From Branchiostoma floridae (taxonomy: Eukaryota; Chordata; Leptocardii; Amphioxiformes; Branchiostomatidae), in assembly GCF_000003815.2 (NCBI RefSeq), contig NW_023365955.1, positions 41,902 to 105,901 on the forward strand: a stretch of DNA of 64,000 bases, read 5' to 3'. The first letter of the stretch is position 1. The number at the start of each line of letters is the position of its first letter. Made by a program: the position numbers and the translations under genes. Positions 1 to 12,024 of this stretch are shown here, piece by piece. The notes under the pieces were generated by a model. It saw nothing but the letters and a program-made list of their open reading frames with translations. It made no database searches and was not told the DNA's origin.

Positions 1-127
1 TGCATTTGCAACAGGTACAGGTACAGGAGCTAAATACCAGATGAACACCAGACTTCTACTGAGTCCGTCATCAAGCAAAGTAAGACAACATCTGTTCTCG
101 TTCATGCCGCTAGAAGGCGCAGCTCAC

Positions 128-1560
128 CTGTCATACACCAGGATGTCGTCCTTGGCAGCGTGCAGCTTCCCCCAGATGTCCTGAGACCAGGAGTCCTGGT
201 AGACCGGGAAGTTGGCCCTCCTCTCCAGCTCGCCGCGGTACCACCAGCTCGCCCAGCCCCAGTGGTTCACGGCGCCGAAGAAGATGTCCGACTTCCCCTC
301 GCTGTACAGCTTCTGTCGGAGAGCCTCCAGACTGGAAAGGAGATGGCAAGGGTTTAATTGATTCCAGAAGTATATTTCTTCTACTCTTATTTCTACTAAA
401 TCATCACCACAGGACAGGAAGACCACTTCAAGGTGTAAAGCTGGGGTCACACATGCGTATATATTCAAGTCCGTTTGAGGTGCGTATGAAGCTTTTAGTC
501 TCTACCAGGCTCCACAGGTCGCGGGGAAAATAGCACAAATCGGACAAATATAGATACATAACATGCCAGATGAGTTAGCTGACCGAGAAGTATGGTTAGC
601 AACCCAGCTAACTCGTCTGACATGTTACTTGTTTACGTTTGTACAATTTCTATTATTTTTCCAACGACCTGTGGGGCCTGGTGGAGGTAAATACTCCCAT
701 GCGCGCCTCATACGGACTTAAATATATACGCAGGTGTGACCCCGCCTTTACCCGAGGCCACTGCAGGCGTACCGGGTCTTTGATCATGAATGATATTGAA
801 TAGCATCTCTTCTCCCCAAGAAGGTAACGCTAAGGCCATGTTGATTTGGTTATATGGTCATGTGGATGACGTCGACGCGCGCATCAATATTCATCCGTTT
901 CAGCGAAAAGAAATAAGTTTTTGACCATACTTTGAACCGTACGAAGTAGCTGTAAATGAGCCATAAATTGAGAGAAAAATCGGAAAACGGACACTGATGT
1001 CTTTGAATGCCAATATAAATTCCAAGGTCAAAGAAGAATTAGATATACCATACTCTGTGTGTTTAGTCATCTGTTCAACCTTCCTGTCCACTTAGATTTG
1101 ATAATGAACGTAACTTCAAATAGTAGTTACTCAAGCAACTGGATGTGGTTTTGGAAACGGTCAGACGTTTCAATTAGCATCCAGTTTTTGGCGTATCTTA
1201 TTACCTGGATGTCTAACCTTCATCGACGAACGCAGCTTCTTGGGGGAGGGGGAGGACTTTTTTAATTCGTACGCTCGCACCAGCCAGTTTGGGGGCACGC
1301 AGAAGGAGTTACCCCTATAATCAAATCAACATGACCTTAGAGAGGGGAGGGTACCCTTACCTGGAGACCTCCCCCTGGCAGAAGGGTCAGGAGCCGATGG
1401 GGAACTTCATGACAATGACCTTCCCCTTGTTGTCCGCCATGGGGCTCCTCCCCTCCGCCTCCCAGTAGGCAGGCGGGCCGCACATCTCCTGCGCACAGGT
1501 CAGTGAACCCAGCCAGAAAACTACCAGGCACAGGGCCGCCGTCTGCAGCAATCCGCTCAT
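128..1560 (-). CDS. SELENOP: Selenoprotein P-like, N-terminal part (2 coding exons; continues off the left edge)
   Basis: Coding exons are 1560-1361 and 331-128, with acceptor and donor bases at every junction and matching frame (AG|T rebuilds Ser). The product starts with a signal peptide of about 23 residues (MSGLLQTAALCLVVFWLGSLTCAQ spans it, split here as two runs: MSGLLQTAALCL, VVFWLGSLTCAQ). It continues into a thioredoxin-like domain. An in-frame TGA at 1389-1387 followed by P-F-C gives a U-x-x-C redox motif, exactly where vertebrate selenoprotein P has UYLC. Downstream matches include LEALRQKLYSEG, VNHWG, FPVYQ and KDDILVYDR, in the same order and spacing as the vertebrate protein. 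Selenoprotein P is a secreted selenium carrier with peroxidase activity. The C-terminal region and the SECIS element would lie beyond position 1. Identification is firm; the selenocysteine assignment rests on homology because the SECIS is not in view. Confidence 0.88.
831..1340. mobile_element. Foldback MITE in selenoprotein P intron
   Basis: The left end AAGGCCATGTTGATTTG is repeated inverted at the right end (CAAATCAACATGACCTTA, about 1323-1340). The same termini occur at 32691 and 33967. There is no coding capacity. It lies wholly inside the intron between the two coding exons. Confidence 0.6.
1387..1389 (-). other. In-frame TGA read as selenocysteine
   Basis: Reading the minus strand, the codons run K-F-P-I-G-S-TGA-P-F-C-Q-G-E-V-S and then a perfect splice donor. 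A true stop here would give a protein of only 57 residues, whereas homology to selenoprotein P continues at identical spacing past the TGA and across the intron. Confidence 0.85.
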
Positions 1561-2320
1561 GACTGGGGTGGGAAGGAGGGAGGAAGAGACGGGGGAAGGG
1601 AGGAAGGAACGACGGAGAGAAGGAAAGAAGGGACGAAGAGATGTGCAAAGAGTAGAGATGAAGAAAGGAAAGGAGGAAAACACAAGGAGAGGAGATATGG
1701 AAAGATGGAGGAGAAGAAAAAGACAGGAAGAAAGGAGAGACGGAAAGAAGGGTGGAGAAAGGTGAAAGAGGGGAGATGGGGAAGAGAATTGAGGAAAGGA
1801 AGGAAACACATCGAGAGGAGATACGGAAAGATGGAGAAGAAGAAGAAGACAAGAAAAAGGAGAGACAGAAAGAAGGAAAGAAGGAACGACGAAAGGTGCA
1901 GAGAGGAGAGGTGGAGAAGAAAGGAGATCAGGAAAAGAAGGAAACACAAGGATTAATGGAAGAGGAGAAGTCAGGAAAGAAGGAAAGAAAGGGTCGAAGA
2001 AACGTACAAAGAGGAGAGATTGAGAAAGGAGATGAGGAAAGCAGAAAACATAAGGAGAGGAGATACGGAAAGATGGAGGAAGGGAAGAAGACAGAAAGGA
2101 GAGAAGAGAAGAATGGACGAAGAAAGGTGCAAAGAGGGGAGATGGGAAAGGGAAATAGGGAAAGGAAAGAAACACATCGAGAGGAGATACGGGAAAATGG
2201 AGGAAGAGGAGAAGACGGGACGAAATTAGAGAAGGAAAGAAGAGACGAAGAAAGCCGCGAAGAGGAGAGATGGAGAAAAGAGATGAGGAAAGGGAGAAAT
2301 TGATGAATTTCAGGGGGCCC
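1561..2320. repeat. Polypurine/polypyrimidine tract built of diverged ~120-bp tandem units
   Basis: The plus strand is almost purely A and G for about 750 bases, so the sense strand of the selenoprotein P gene is C/T-rich. A core like GAGGAGATACGGAAAGATGG recurs near 1690, 1815, 2055 and 2180, spaced about 120 bases apart. The tract ends directly at the 3' splice site CCCCAG|TC just before the start codon at 1560, so it forms an oversized intronic polypyrimidine tract. The long open frames across it on both strands are a composition effect, not genes. Confidence 0.85.
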
Positions 2321-3352
2321 GGAAAACGGAAAGATGTATGAGAATAGACAAGAGAATGTGGAGGAGATAGAGAAGAAGATAATGGACAAGGGGAGGAAAA
2401 AAGAGGAAACGGGAATAAAAAAGAAATAGTTGTAAATCACAAAATCAGCATCGCTGAGAGTATAGCTAAATTGGTAGACCGGCAGTGGCAAACATGTTCG
2501 TCTTTTTCATCTTTGTAGTGTAGTCGTGTGTAGTCGTCTTCTGAAGCTCCTCATCTTTCATCACACCGGCCATGCAGCTGTAGCCCATCACGTGAAACCA
2601 CAGTCTATTATACAAACCTGTAGCCCATCACGTGAACACGTGTCTATTATACCATCCCCAGTGCCGTACGGGCTTACTGTCTGATCCCTGAAGCGGTACC
2701 ACATGGCAGCCAGACAAACCGGGGCTCAAGGCCAACAAGATAAAACCGCAGCTAGTCTAAATTAAGCTCCGCACCTTGGAGGACTCTTAACGAGGACAAG
2801 GGTGTAGTCTGGACTCACGGGATGGGCTGGCACGCGATCTTAAGCAACGTCTATTCAAGCATCGGAAAGGAAGCGTTGGTTTCCTCCTATACATGAATGC
2901 GTACGGAGTCCAATAGCTTATCAAGACTCTTTCAAGTGTGTGTTCCTGTTTTAGATGAAATGAGAACGCATTCTAAAACATTTTTTGGGGGGACCCAATT
3001 GTTTATACAAGTATCAGATATCTACAGGACATCTACTTTGTTAAATTCTAAAAGAAATTTATAATAATCTACCTCTAACCTGAACCTACCTGTTGCGTGA
3101 ATGAAAAATAGACCCGTGGTCCGTGGATGCAGTAAATCTTGTGATTCAGCGATAGTCGGATAGATAAAGATATCGCTGGAAGGCCTGAGATTTTGCCACG
3201 TATTGAGCCATCCTTTCGCTTATCAATATGGACACTAAAATCGTGCTTTTTTCACTCCTAGTTTCGAAACTTATACCATAAAAATCCATGAACAATGTTC
3301 TAAACCTACGAATGTAAAAGTTTAACTGTACAGCACAAACCCAGTGTCTTAC
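2321..3352. other. Intron/intergenic, no gene seen
   Basis: No conserved frame is visible. A short direct repeat (GTAGCCCATCACGTGAA) occurs at about 2580 and 2620. It is probably the 5' intron of the selenoprotein P gene. Confidence 0.5.
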
Positions 3353-3460
3353 CTGGCTTCTGAAGAGAACTTCCAGCTCCCACAGACCCAGACTACAGAG
3401 ACCGGCCGGCTTCTCTCACGGCTCGGAAAAGTGCCACGACTGATCGGTCAGCCGGCTACT
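3353..3460 (-). other. Probable non-coding first exon of the selenoprotein P gene
   Basis: On the minus strand a good donor (GAAGCCAG|GTAAGACA) ends at 3353. The first coding exon at 1560 has an acceptor two bases before its ATG, so an upstream untranslated exon must exist. This GC-richer segment is the nearest candidate. The upstream boundary is a guess. Confidence 0.4.
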
Positions 3461-3913
3461 GGGCATCACGGGTTAAGTAAGGCTCATTTAAAAACCAGAA
3501 GATTTTATTTCTGAAGTGGGGAGATTTATTTTAATAAAAACGTCTTAAAATCGACTGAGCATACAACAAGTTGCGACAGGGATAATGCATATGATATCGC
3601 TGCGGTTTGTTTTGAAATGTATGTTTACAAAATGTAATTTTAACTGGTGTTGATATGATTTATGAAAGTTCCCTCCTACTGTACATAAATCGTACAGCTC
3701 ATGTTACGAAATGATGTTCTAACTGATGCCACATGTACGAGTCCGAGATGAGAAGCAGACGTGCAGTTGATTGACAGCTTTGACAGATGGTGTTATGTTT
3801 ACTGTGTGTCAGAAGGTCCATCTGTCTTTGTAAACAGCTTCTGTATTTGTTTTGGATGACATAATGGGTTATAAGGGGCACCATGATTGATGCATGAAAA
3901 ATGGTCTATTCTT

Positions 3914-4369
3914 CTCCAAGCAGATGTTAGGGGTGCGCAATTTCAAAGATTTTTGACAATCCTGGCCTCTACGTGGGACCGCGTGGCGTAACTGATCACA
4001 ACTACAGGGAGTTTGGCCTAGAGGCCAGAGGTCCTGGGATCAAATCCTATCATACTACCTACTACATGCTACCGACCTTGTGCTCTTCAGAAGACACTAA
4101 CACGGCTTTCCTCACTCCACCCCGGGTGTAAAAATGTGTACCTTTTGGTTTAGGAGGTAAAATGCGGTAGAAGTAGAGAGATGGGCTGCACCTCCCAATG
4201 TCGTGCCACACAGTGGATGATATCTATAATAACCCACTGCCCAAGACTAAAAAAGTCTATACCACCTTTACCTACCACACGTATTGTAGGTGTCTGTAGA
4301 GGGAGTTAATGCAGAAAGACTTGCAAGCCAGGAAACTTTACAGTCGCCCACCCAACATCTGCTCGGAGA
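3914..4369. mobile_element. MITE with CTCCAAGCAGA termini carrying a tRNA-derived SINE
   Basis: The left end CTCCAAGCAGATGTTAGG and the right end CCCAACATCTGCTCGGAG are inverted copies. Inside, from about 3976, the segment GGGACCGCGTGGCGTAAC followed by GGTCCTGGGATCAAATCC resembles the A and B boxes of a tRNA-derived SINE and matches the better copy at 43197. The same MITE termini recur at 27338, 27961, 31052 and 34331. Confidence 0.6.
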
Positions 4370-5620
4370 TTATATCTTCAGACAGTGAGTAGACTACGTC
4401 TGACAATGAGGCGTCTAAGTCTTTGAACCTTTGCTTTGTTGTGTCTTGCATAGCTTCTTTGTTTATTATCTTTACGTTTAGCGGTTAGAATATGCGGAAT
4501 GGCCTTGAGGACCCTTGAGGGTTTCGGGTCGCCTTAGCTTGTATCTGGATGGTTGGGGGGTTCAGACCTCGGCGGGGTCATACCAAATACTTAAGTTCAA
4601 ACATTAAAACATGTACAAACTGCTTTCTATGCATAGCACTTATGAGAAAAGGTTCGAGACTGAGACTGTGAGAGTAAAACACAATCCAGTGGACTAGCCC
4701 CCAACTGTACGCCCATGGGCTATAGTTTTTCAACGGAGATGTGCACTACCCCTGCACATCGAAAGGTGTGGAGAGGTTTTGGATGAACTAGTCTGTGTGA
4801 AACAAACTCTGCTGTCCGGGGTTGTAACTGGCCCCTCCCCACAGGAGGTCGGTGGATGTTGGGCGGGCTACTATAATCGAGATTAAGACGATCATGCTAT
4901 GAATGAACTAACTCTGAGGTTATCTAGTCAGAATTGTCCATGGCTGTTACCAGGCGCAGAGCCCATTGTATGAAATATCTTATTATAGTTAAATAGATGA
5001 ATAAATAATAAATAGTTATAAATAATCAAGGCCGTGAAAACACAAAAATATCATCAGACGCAGATGTAACCAGACTGTTGTCTTGTTGTCATCTCAAATG
5101 TCCAACAACAATCTTCTAAAAGTAGATATGTTGGCACATAAGCGTTAACATGATATGGATCATAACAAACGTCTGTTTATGTGTATGTTTATCAGGGCAT
5201 TCATAGCGGACCAAAGAGACTTGCGTAAGAGCTGCGGCTATAGACGTGTTGGACGCATGCGCATCCCGTCTTTGTCTTTTTCAGTCACCTTGTTTTCCGA
5301 GGATTGGACAGAAGCGCCTAATTACGTATGAAAGAAGTATAGACAAATTCTCTTCTTGCTGGGATGACAGTGGCCTGAAAACCCAAGAATCAGTTTTTGA
5401 CGAGTATTGGAGAGGAAATAGAAATAAGGATGAATACCAATGTACCTGGTTTCCAGTTACTGTCTCTACATTTTCCGACAAGAGTATGAGGTGACCCGGT
5501 GTGCTAATAACCCCCTCACATTAGGCGAAAATCGATCGGACGACGAGTCTGCGAGCTCTAAATTACGAGGAGGCATGGCCCTGCTGCCGACGAAGAAATG
5601 GCAGAGTTCCCCCTTCCCGG
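4370..5620. other. Intergenic, no gene supported
   Basis: Only short frames are present, with no recognisable domain and no consistent splice structure. The part next to the gap is upstream of repeat-protein copy 1 and may include its promoter. Confidence 0.4.
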
Positions 5621-6522
5621 NNNNNNNNNNNNNNNNNNNNNNNNNNNNNNNNNNNNNNNNNNNNNNNNNNNNNNNNNNNNNNNNNNNNNNNNNNNNNNNN
5701 NNNNNNNNNNNNNNNNNNNNNNNNNNNNNNNNNNNNNNNNNNNNNNNNNNNNNNNNNNNNNNNNNNNNNNNNNNNNNNNNNNNNNNNNNNNNNNNNNNNN
5801 NNNNNNNNNNNNNNNNNNNNNNNNNNNNNNNNNNNNNNNNNNNNNNNNNNNNNNNNNNNNNNNNNNNNNNNNNNNNNNNNNNNNNNNNNNNNNNNNNNNN
5901 NNNNNNNNNNNNNNNNNNNNNNNNNNNNNNNNNNNNNNNNNNNNNNNNNNNNNNNNNNNNNNNNNNNNNNNNNNNNNNNNNNNNNNNNNNNNNNNNNNNN
6001 NNNNNNNNNNNNNNNNNNNNNNNNNNNNNNNNNNNNNNNNNNNNNNNNNNNNNNNNNNNNNNNNNNNNNNNNNNNNNNNNNNNNNNNNNNNNNNNNNNNN
6101 NNNNNNNNNNNNNNNNNNNNNNNNNNNNNNNNNNNNNNNNNNNNNNNNNNNNNNNNNNNNNNNNNNNNNNNNNNNNNNNNNNNNNNNNNNNNNNNNNNNN
6201 NNNNNNNNNNNNNNNNNNNNNNNNNNNNNNNNNNNNNNNNNNNNNNNNNNNNNNNNNNNNNNNNNNNNNNNNNNNNNNNNNNNNNNNNNNNNNNNNNNNN
6301 NNNNNNNNNNNNNNNNNNNNNNNNNNNNNNNNNNNNNNNNNNNNNNNNNNNNNNNNNNNNNNNNNNNNNNNNNNNNNNNNNNNNNNNNNNNNNNNNNNNN
6401 NNNNNNNNNNNNNNNNNNNNNNNNNNNNNNNNNNNNNNNNNNNNNNNNNNNNNNNNNNNNNNNNNNNNNNNNNNNNNNNNNNNNNNNNNNNNNNNNNNNN
6501 NNNNNNNNNNNNNNNNNNNNNN
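5621..6522. other. Assembly gap (902 N)
   Basis: By comparison with copy 2, where the first coding exon ends about 460 bases before exon 2, the missing first exon of repeat-protein copy 1 should lie inside this gap. Confidence 0.95.
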
Positions 6523-6547
6523 GGCGCGGACGCAAAGCATACTAAAG

Positions 6548-6752
6548 CTAAGGCCACATTTCCAAACCGGGGCCTGGCCGGGCAGCTTTCTGGAACGAAG
6601 AGTATGATAAAAGAAACAACAGAAAACACAAAACTTTCTAGAAAGTCATTGACATAATCTGTGTATATATATTCTTTGAAAAACATTTTAATTTTTTCGT
6701 TCCCGCAATCATCCCGGCCGGGCCCCGGTTTGGAAATGTGACCGTACACTAA
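6548..6752. mobile_element. Foldback MITE in copy 1 intron 1
   Basis: The left terminus GGCCACATTTCCAAACCGGG is inverted at the right (CCCCGGTTTGGAAATGTGAC). The same insertion sits at the orthologous position in copy 2 (22387-22577), so it predates the gene duplication. Confidence 0.6.
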
Positions 6753-6857
6753 CGATAGGTTCGAATCTATGGTTACTGCAGTTTGGTTTTCTTCCTTACG
6801 TTACAACAAGAGAAACTGTCAGACGATATCATGACATTTCTCCACATGTTCTTTAAG

Positions 6858-9696
6858 ACACAGAGAAGACAGAGAAGAAGAGCGAGAAGAAGACAGAAGA
6901 TGTCCCCCGCCCGCGGGAACCCAGGACGATCCTGCTGCCCAAACTGTCGCTTCGTGACTTCCGAAACGATGAGTATTTGTACGGCGAGGAGGGAGAATAT
7001 GAGACAATTGTCTTGGAGGAGTGGGTCGACAAGTATGACGGACCCTCATCAGGTAAGTTATAAGTACATATACTTGTAGGAAAGTATAGACTCAAAGGTA
7101 TAGCTCTAGACTTGGTAATGTTATACAGGTGAAGATACTGTGTATATTTGTAATCCATGCCTTTTCTTTTTGTGCGAAGAAGAAAACATATATACTTATA
7201 GCAAAGCTTGACTCAAAGATAAATCTCTAGACTTGGTAATGTTATACATGTGAAGATAATGTGTGTAATTCGTAATCCATGTCTTTTCTTGTTTATTTTA
7301 CGAGAAAGAGGAAATATACCTTGCCTGTAGTAAAGCTAGATCCAAAGATGTAGCTCTAGACTTGGTAATGTTATACATGTGTATAAACTGTACGTGGTTT
7401 GCAATCCGTGCCTTTTCTTGAAAAGTTGTGCGTTCTAGAACAATGAAAGAAAGAAAATCACCTATCTATGATTATGCACGTTGCTTTAATGATGATTACA
7501 AAAATAATAAACAAACAGAAATCTTGCTGGCCACATTTTGAAACGTTACACCGCGACGTAACTCTTGGCGTTTTCTGAAAGTTAGGTTACTTTATTAGTC
7601 GTTCGAAATTAGCTTTCCTTTTTCCCTCATTGCCAATGTTTTGCCTAAGAATGCCCAACCTGTAACGTTAAAGAAAGTATTCTGCGCAAAGTCTGACCAA
7701 GCTAAACTGATGTGTTTCAGCCTACTCCCGTCGTCCCTTTCCGACGGAAAGCCACAGCTGGCCCACGGTAGCCCAGCCCTACCGCCACGCGGCCCCTCAG
7801 CCCCGCTCCCGCAAGCCTGACCGCCGTCCTTCCGGCAAGTTCGGCCCTAGTGCCATCGGAAGCACCAGCTCCATCTTCGGGGATGGAGGCCTCTTCTCCG
7901 CCATCCGGGGTATGGGTGACTTCGACAGAGAGAAACCTGCAGCCGCTGCCATCGTGCACCGCGCAGAGTCGGCAGAGTTTCTGCGCCGTGTGCGCGCTGC
8001 GAAAATCAAAGTTGAAGTAGACAACATCTCACGCCATTCCAAGGAGAACGAAGACGAGATTCTGAAGCGCGCTGTTAAGGTCCAGGAAGATGGCGCCAAC
8101 TCACTCAATTCCGAGGAGACAGATGAAGTATACTGGGATTCTCCAGGGTTTCAGGGCAAGTTTCTCATCAAGCGTGCTGAAGATAAAATTCGCGCCGACT
8201 CACTCCATTCTGAGAAGGGATCAATATACGTATACGTCAACGGTCCCTGGTTGCCTCTGTGGAAGGTGGAATACAACGAATTCTACAATCCCAACCCGCC
8301 TGCGTGGCTAGCTGAAGACGTTGAAGATGGAGACCCGTTCTTTGACGCGCTGGACGTGCCGATACAAGATGTCCATTCTGAGAGCGGATCAATTTACGTC
8401 AACGGTCCCTGGTTGCCTCTGTGGAGGGTGGACTACGACGAATTCTACAACCCCAACCCGCCTGCGTGGTTAGCTGAAGACACGGGAGATGAAGAGCCGT
8501 TCTTTGACGCACTGGACGTGCCGGTACAACTTGTCCCTCAGTACGCAGTCAAGGGACAGCAGCTCGGTCCTGTCCAGGAGTTGGAGCGGCCTCATCAGTT
8601 GCTGATGGCCCTCATCATGTTCGTTATGATGGAGTACTTCGTCTCCTTCCAGATCCTGATGTCCAGCGTGACAGAATCGCTTGTAGACGCTATGACGAGC
8701 GTGTTCGCAGTTATCCGGATCTACTACGATAAGATCAAGCATCTGATCCTGCCCTTCATCCCGTCCGTTGTCAAGGAGTTCATCATCTCAGTCTCCGGGC
8801 GCACCTGGATGTGGATGACCAGAGTGGCTGAGTCAGTAGGAGGCGCTATGAACAGGGCATTGGCACTTCTCCAGAGCCACTCCGACAAGTTTCAGCTCGT
8901 GGCCAATAAAATCAAACAGCTGCTGCAGCCCCTCGTTCCGTACGTCATGATGTTCAAGGACTCCGTGGTGTCCATGGTGGGATCCGCCCGGATGATGATG
9001 GTCAGTGCTGCAGAGTCGGTAGGAGGCGCTGTGAACAGGGTATTGTCAAGTCTCCAGTATCAGTATGACAGGTTTCAGGTCGCGGCCAATAATATCAAAC
9101 ATCTGATTCTGTTGTTCATCCCGCCCGTTATCCAGGAGTATATGGTCTCTTTCTACGGCTCCGTCCGGATCCTGATTTTCAATATGATAGAATTTCTACG
9201 GAGCGCTATGAACAGGGCTTCCCCGTTTGTGATCAAGTGCAAGGAGTGTGTCCTCTCTATATTTCGTTGTATCTGGATTCTGATGATTAGTATGATAGAA
9301 CTGCTCGCAGGCGCTATGCACAGGGCGTTGTTAGTGTTGGACTACGCCATCACCGATCTCATGTACCCTAGGCTGAAACAGCTGGTGCTGGCCTTAATCG
9401 CGTATGTTATCAGGTTGAAGGAGTGCATCCTCTCCATATACGGTTATGTCCGGATCCTGATTATCAAACTTGTAGAGACTTTAGTGGTCGCTGTGAAAAG
9501 GGTGTTACAAGTGTTGCACTACGTCGGCTACGATCTGATGTACACTAGCGTAAAACAGCTGGTGCTGGCCTTCATCGCGTCTGTTATCAGGTTAAAGGAC
9601 AGGATCATCTCCTGTATTCTCTTTATCCTCATCATCATTTATCTGACGAGGCGCGCGTATCAACTTAGAAACCAACATAGAAACCGGATGCACTGA
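6858..9696 (+). CDS. Unrecognised repeat membrane protein, copy 1 (exon 1 lost in gap)
   Basis: Exons are 6858-7052 (195 bases, phase 1 in and out) and 7721-9696; exon 1 should be inside the preceding gap. With a copy-2-sized exon 1 the protein would be 755 residues. Order: a Lys/Glu-rich stretch, an acidic segment ending KYDGPSS, a Pro/Arg-rich basic stretch, two W-rich repeats containing VNGPWLPLW and NPNPPAWLAED, then about six hydrophobic repeats of roughly 60 residues. The repeats begin K-x-L-[IV]-L-x-F-I and contain G-A-[MV]-x-R. A C-terminal hydrophobic segment followed by basic residues ends the protein. Compared with copy 2, five extra bases sit just before exon 2. They fall in the intron, upstream of the acceptor TTTAAG|AC, so the gene is not frameshifted. 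I do not recognise the family. Confidence 0.75.
7067..7425. repeat. Three ~125-bp tandem repeats in copy 1 intron 2
   Basis: CTCTAGACTTGGTAATGTTA recurs three times, at about 7102, 7226 and 7352, each followed by a related stretch ending in a CCATG/CCGTG-CCTTTTCTT motif. Copy 2 has the same structure in diverged form (about 22930-23220), and part of it is seen inverted at copy 3. Confidence 0.7.
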
Positions 9697-9750
9697 CGTT
9701 ACATTGTTTATGAGAAGAGTTTAAAAAAAAAAAAAAAACACGAACGAACG

Positions 9751-9788
9751 AGTCCCCGACGGACTGATGCCGTTGTGTATCTTCGGGG
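9751..9788 (+). promoter_or_regulatory. Conserved 3'UTR hairpin of copy 1
   Basis: It lies about 55 bases after the stop codon, following an A tract. CCCCGA pairs with TCGGGG around an inner CGG...CCG pair; the core reads GACTGATGCCGTTGTGTAT. It is conserved after all three gene copies, and related versions are repeated further down in the copy 2 3' region. Confidence 0.5.
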
Positions 9789-9799
9789 CTTTTTCAAGT

Positions 9800-12010
9800 G
9801 TTCTTTCTACAATCGTCGAAGTTCTCTACGGTAAATATCATTACCAAGATGTACCGATACGAAAAAGTGAAAAAAAAAACATTGGCTGACATTTGAAGCC
9901 AAAGATATAAAAACCATACATAGATTTAAAAAAAAAACATGGATATCTTTTAAGGGATCCCATGAGAAAAAAGGACGACTAAGGCAACGAATTATTGATT
10001 TACACAGCCTATGCAAGACTGTAGATTGTACTATTTTTCGGCAATTTTCGTTGCTGTAGCAGGCGTGTTACAAAGATGTGTATCATTTACTCGGCGGGAA
10101 CCGACTTGTAATTGATAAAAAAGAAAGACAACAAATATTGTTATGATAATGATATATGTTATTATCATGAAATGCTCTAGCTGGTCGTGAGTATATATCA
10201 TATGTTCAGTCGAATTTCAGTGTCCTAGCGTCGTTGTAGATACATCGACTTTACACAAGTAGGGACAATGTTAACATGGGAATGTTGTCTCGTGACACTG
10301 ATAATTTTGTTTAAGTAAGCTCAGTTGTATTGCAAAATTAAGTACTACATGGACTGTATATAAATGGGAAAGTTTTATTGGACATTGTATGAACACTTAA
10401 GCACTTGAATTTCATAAAAAGTACTATATCTAAGTACCCATTGGTCTTTGTGTAGTCATTTAATCATAACATGTACTGACCAGGATCGGACATGGTGCAC
10501 TTCTATTGTTCAAATGTGTTAACAATTTGATCATTTATTTGATCACACCTTTGAGACCACAGTGCAGTTATTTAAATTCTAGTGATTAGATGTCCTGGTT
10601 TCATCCTTATCTCCAATGAGAAAACTAACAGATGAATTAATGTGACAATAAATTCCACAACATCTGTTTGAAGACTGGGAGATATACTAAAGCACAAAGT
10701 ACTGATCTGAACGCTTAGGACATCTTCGTTTATGTTGACAATATACAATTACTGCAATAGTAGCATCAAAACGCGCCACCCTGTTCCAAAGTTGTGTGTA
10801 ATGCTACTACTGTCCATATACGGACGAAGACAAAGGCATGAAAGAATGAAAAAATAACTCCTCAAGGCATCCTCAAGCAATCAGCACCCACGGCTTATTT
10901 TGGTTGTAAAGTTTTTAAAAAAACACCTCATGCTAAATGTCTGCCATTAAAGCGTTAACCCATGCTTTATGAAAGCATATGTTTATTTTTGTTTGTCTCA
11001 GAACAAAAATATACAACGCAACGCCACATTGTTTTTTTTTTTTTTACAATGGGGCGCAAGTAACCAACTGGGGTCACGTGATGTCATGAAATCACGCTTG
11101 ACGCGGTCGTGGGATATATCAATTGCACATTTGCTCTTTGATATTTGCTCTTCTCCCCTTAACTGAGCTAACCTGTACTGGAGGATTTGCGATCCAAAGG
11201 TCCAAAAATTGCTTTTAACCTCCGCGCTGTCCTTGATAGGATTGCAATAGCTGTCCGCATGCTTCGGTATAGGGAGACCATTGAGATGTGCTCCCCTACG
11301 TATTCATTAAGTTCCCTTATATCCCTGTCACATTATCCACGATCTTCGGGCGTATCGATGGAAGATCGGCCATATTTAAGATCGACAGAGGGTTGCGCGT
11401 ATTTTTTTACCTGAAAACTGTCCCTGTCACATATAAGCCATACTTTGTAGCTTGTACAATTGTTGTGCAATAAAGTTGTTATTATAAGCGAGGCTCGGGC
11501 GATTGCCGCAGAATCGTCGTACGATCGATTTTCGCCAAATGTGACGGGGGTATGGGCGCGGTCACATGTAGGTCGTTCGATCATCGTACGATTTTGATAA
11601 TATGATTTTTAAGCAGACAGTGACAGAGCTAACCACACACAAGGATCCAAAAGAGCGTTTTGTACAGCAAGACAGCTGAACATTGTGGGACACATGCGTG
11701 GCTGTCCTAAAAATTGCCCCATGTTAGCGGTCGTAGGATTATCGCACCAACTATGTGACGGCGCCTCAACCACTAGACGGCGATCACTGGGTGACCATAC
11801 AGCAACCAAAATGAAATTTGTATGACCCTTGATTTCGTAACTGGATTATGATGCAAGATGCAAGTATGGTTTGAAAGACAACAAAGTAAACAAGATGTAC
11901 AAAGAACTGTGAAATTCGTTGAGAGTTCTGTTAGATGGCAAGCACTACCACCGGCCACAAAAGGTAAGATCTCTGAGTTTGTCCTAGATGTCATGCCCCA
12001 CGCGGGGTTT
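9800..12010. other. 3' region of copy 1 and intergenic spacer
   Basis: AT-rich and without coding signal. A candidate poly(A) signal AATAAA is at 10647-10652. Around 11500-11600 a palindromic segment contains ATCGATTTTCGCCAAATGTG, similar to sequence at 5520, suggesting a degraded DNA transposon end. Confidence 0.45.
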
Positions 12011-12024
12011 TGTCTAGTAATATG

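Noticed and set aside
1387-2303. Long open frames on both strands across 1.4-2.5 kb
   Set aside because: They arise from the almost pure purine/pyrimidine composition; the proteins are low-complexity Ser/Phe/Leu or Glu/Lys/Arg with no domain.
5440-6749. Open frames of 300-400 codons around 5.5-6.7 kb
   Set aside because: They consist almost wholly of gap N.
6783-7079. A 98-codon frame at the start of copy 1 that differs from copy 2 by a 5-base insertion, suggesting a frameshifted pseudogene
   Set aside because: Both copies have an AG acceptor immediately before the homologous sequence, and copy 2 has a phase-matched upstream exon with an ATG. The insertion is intronic.
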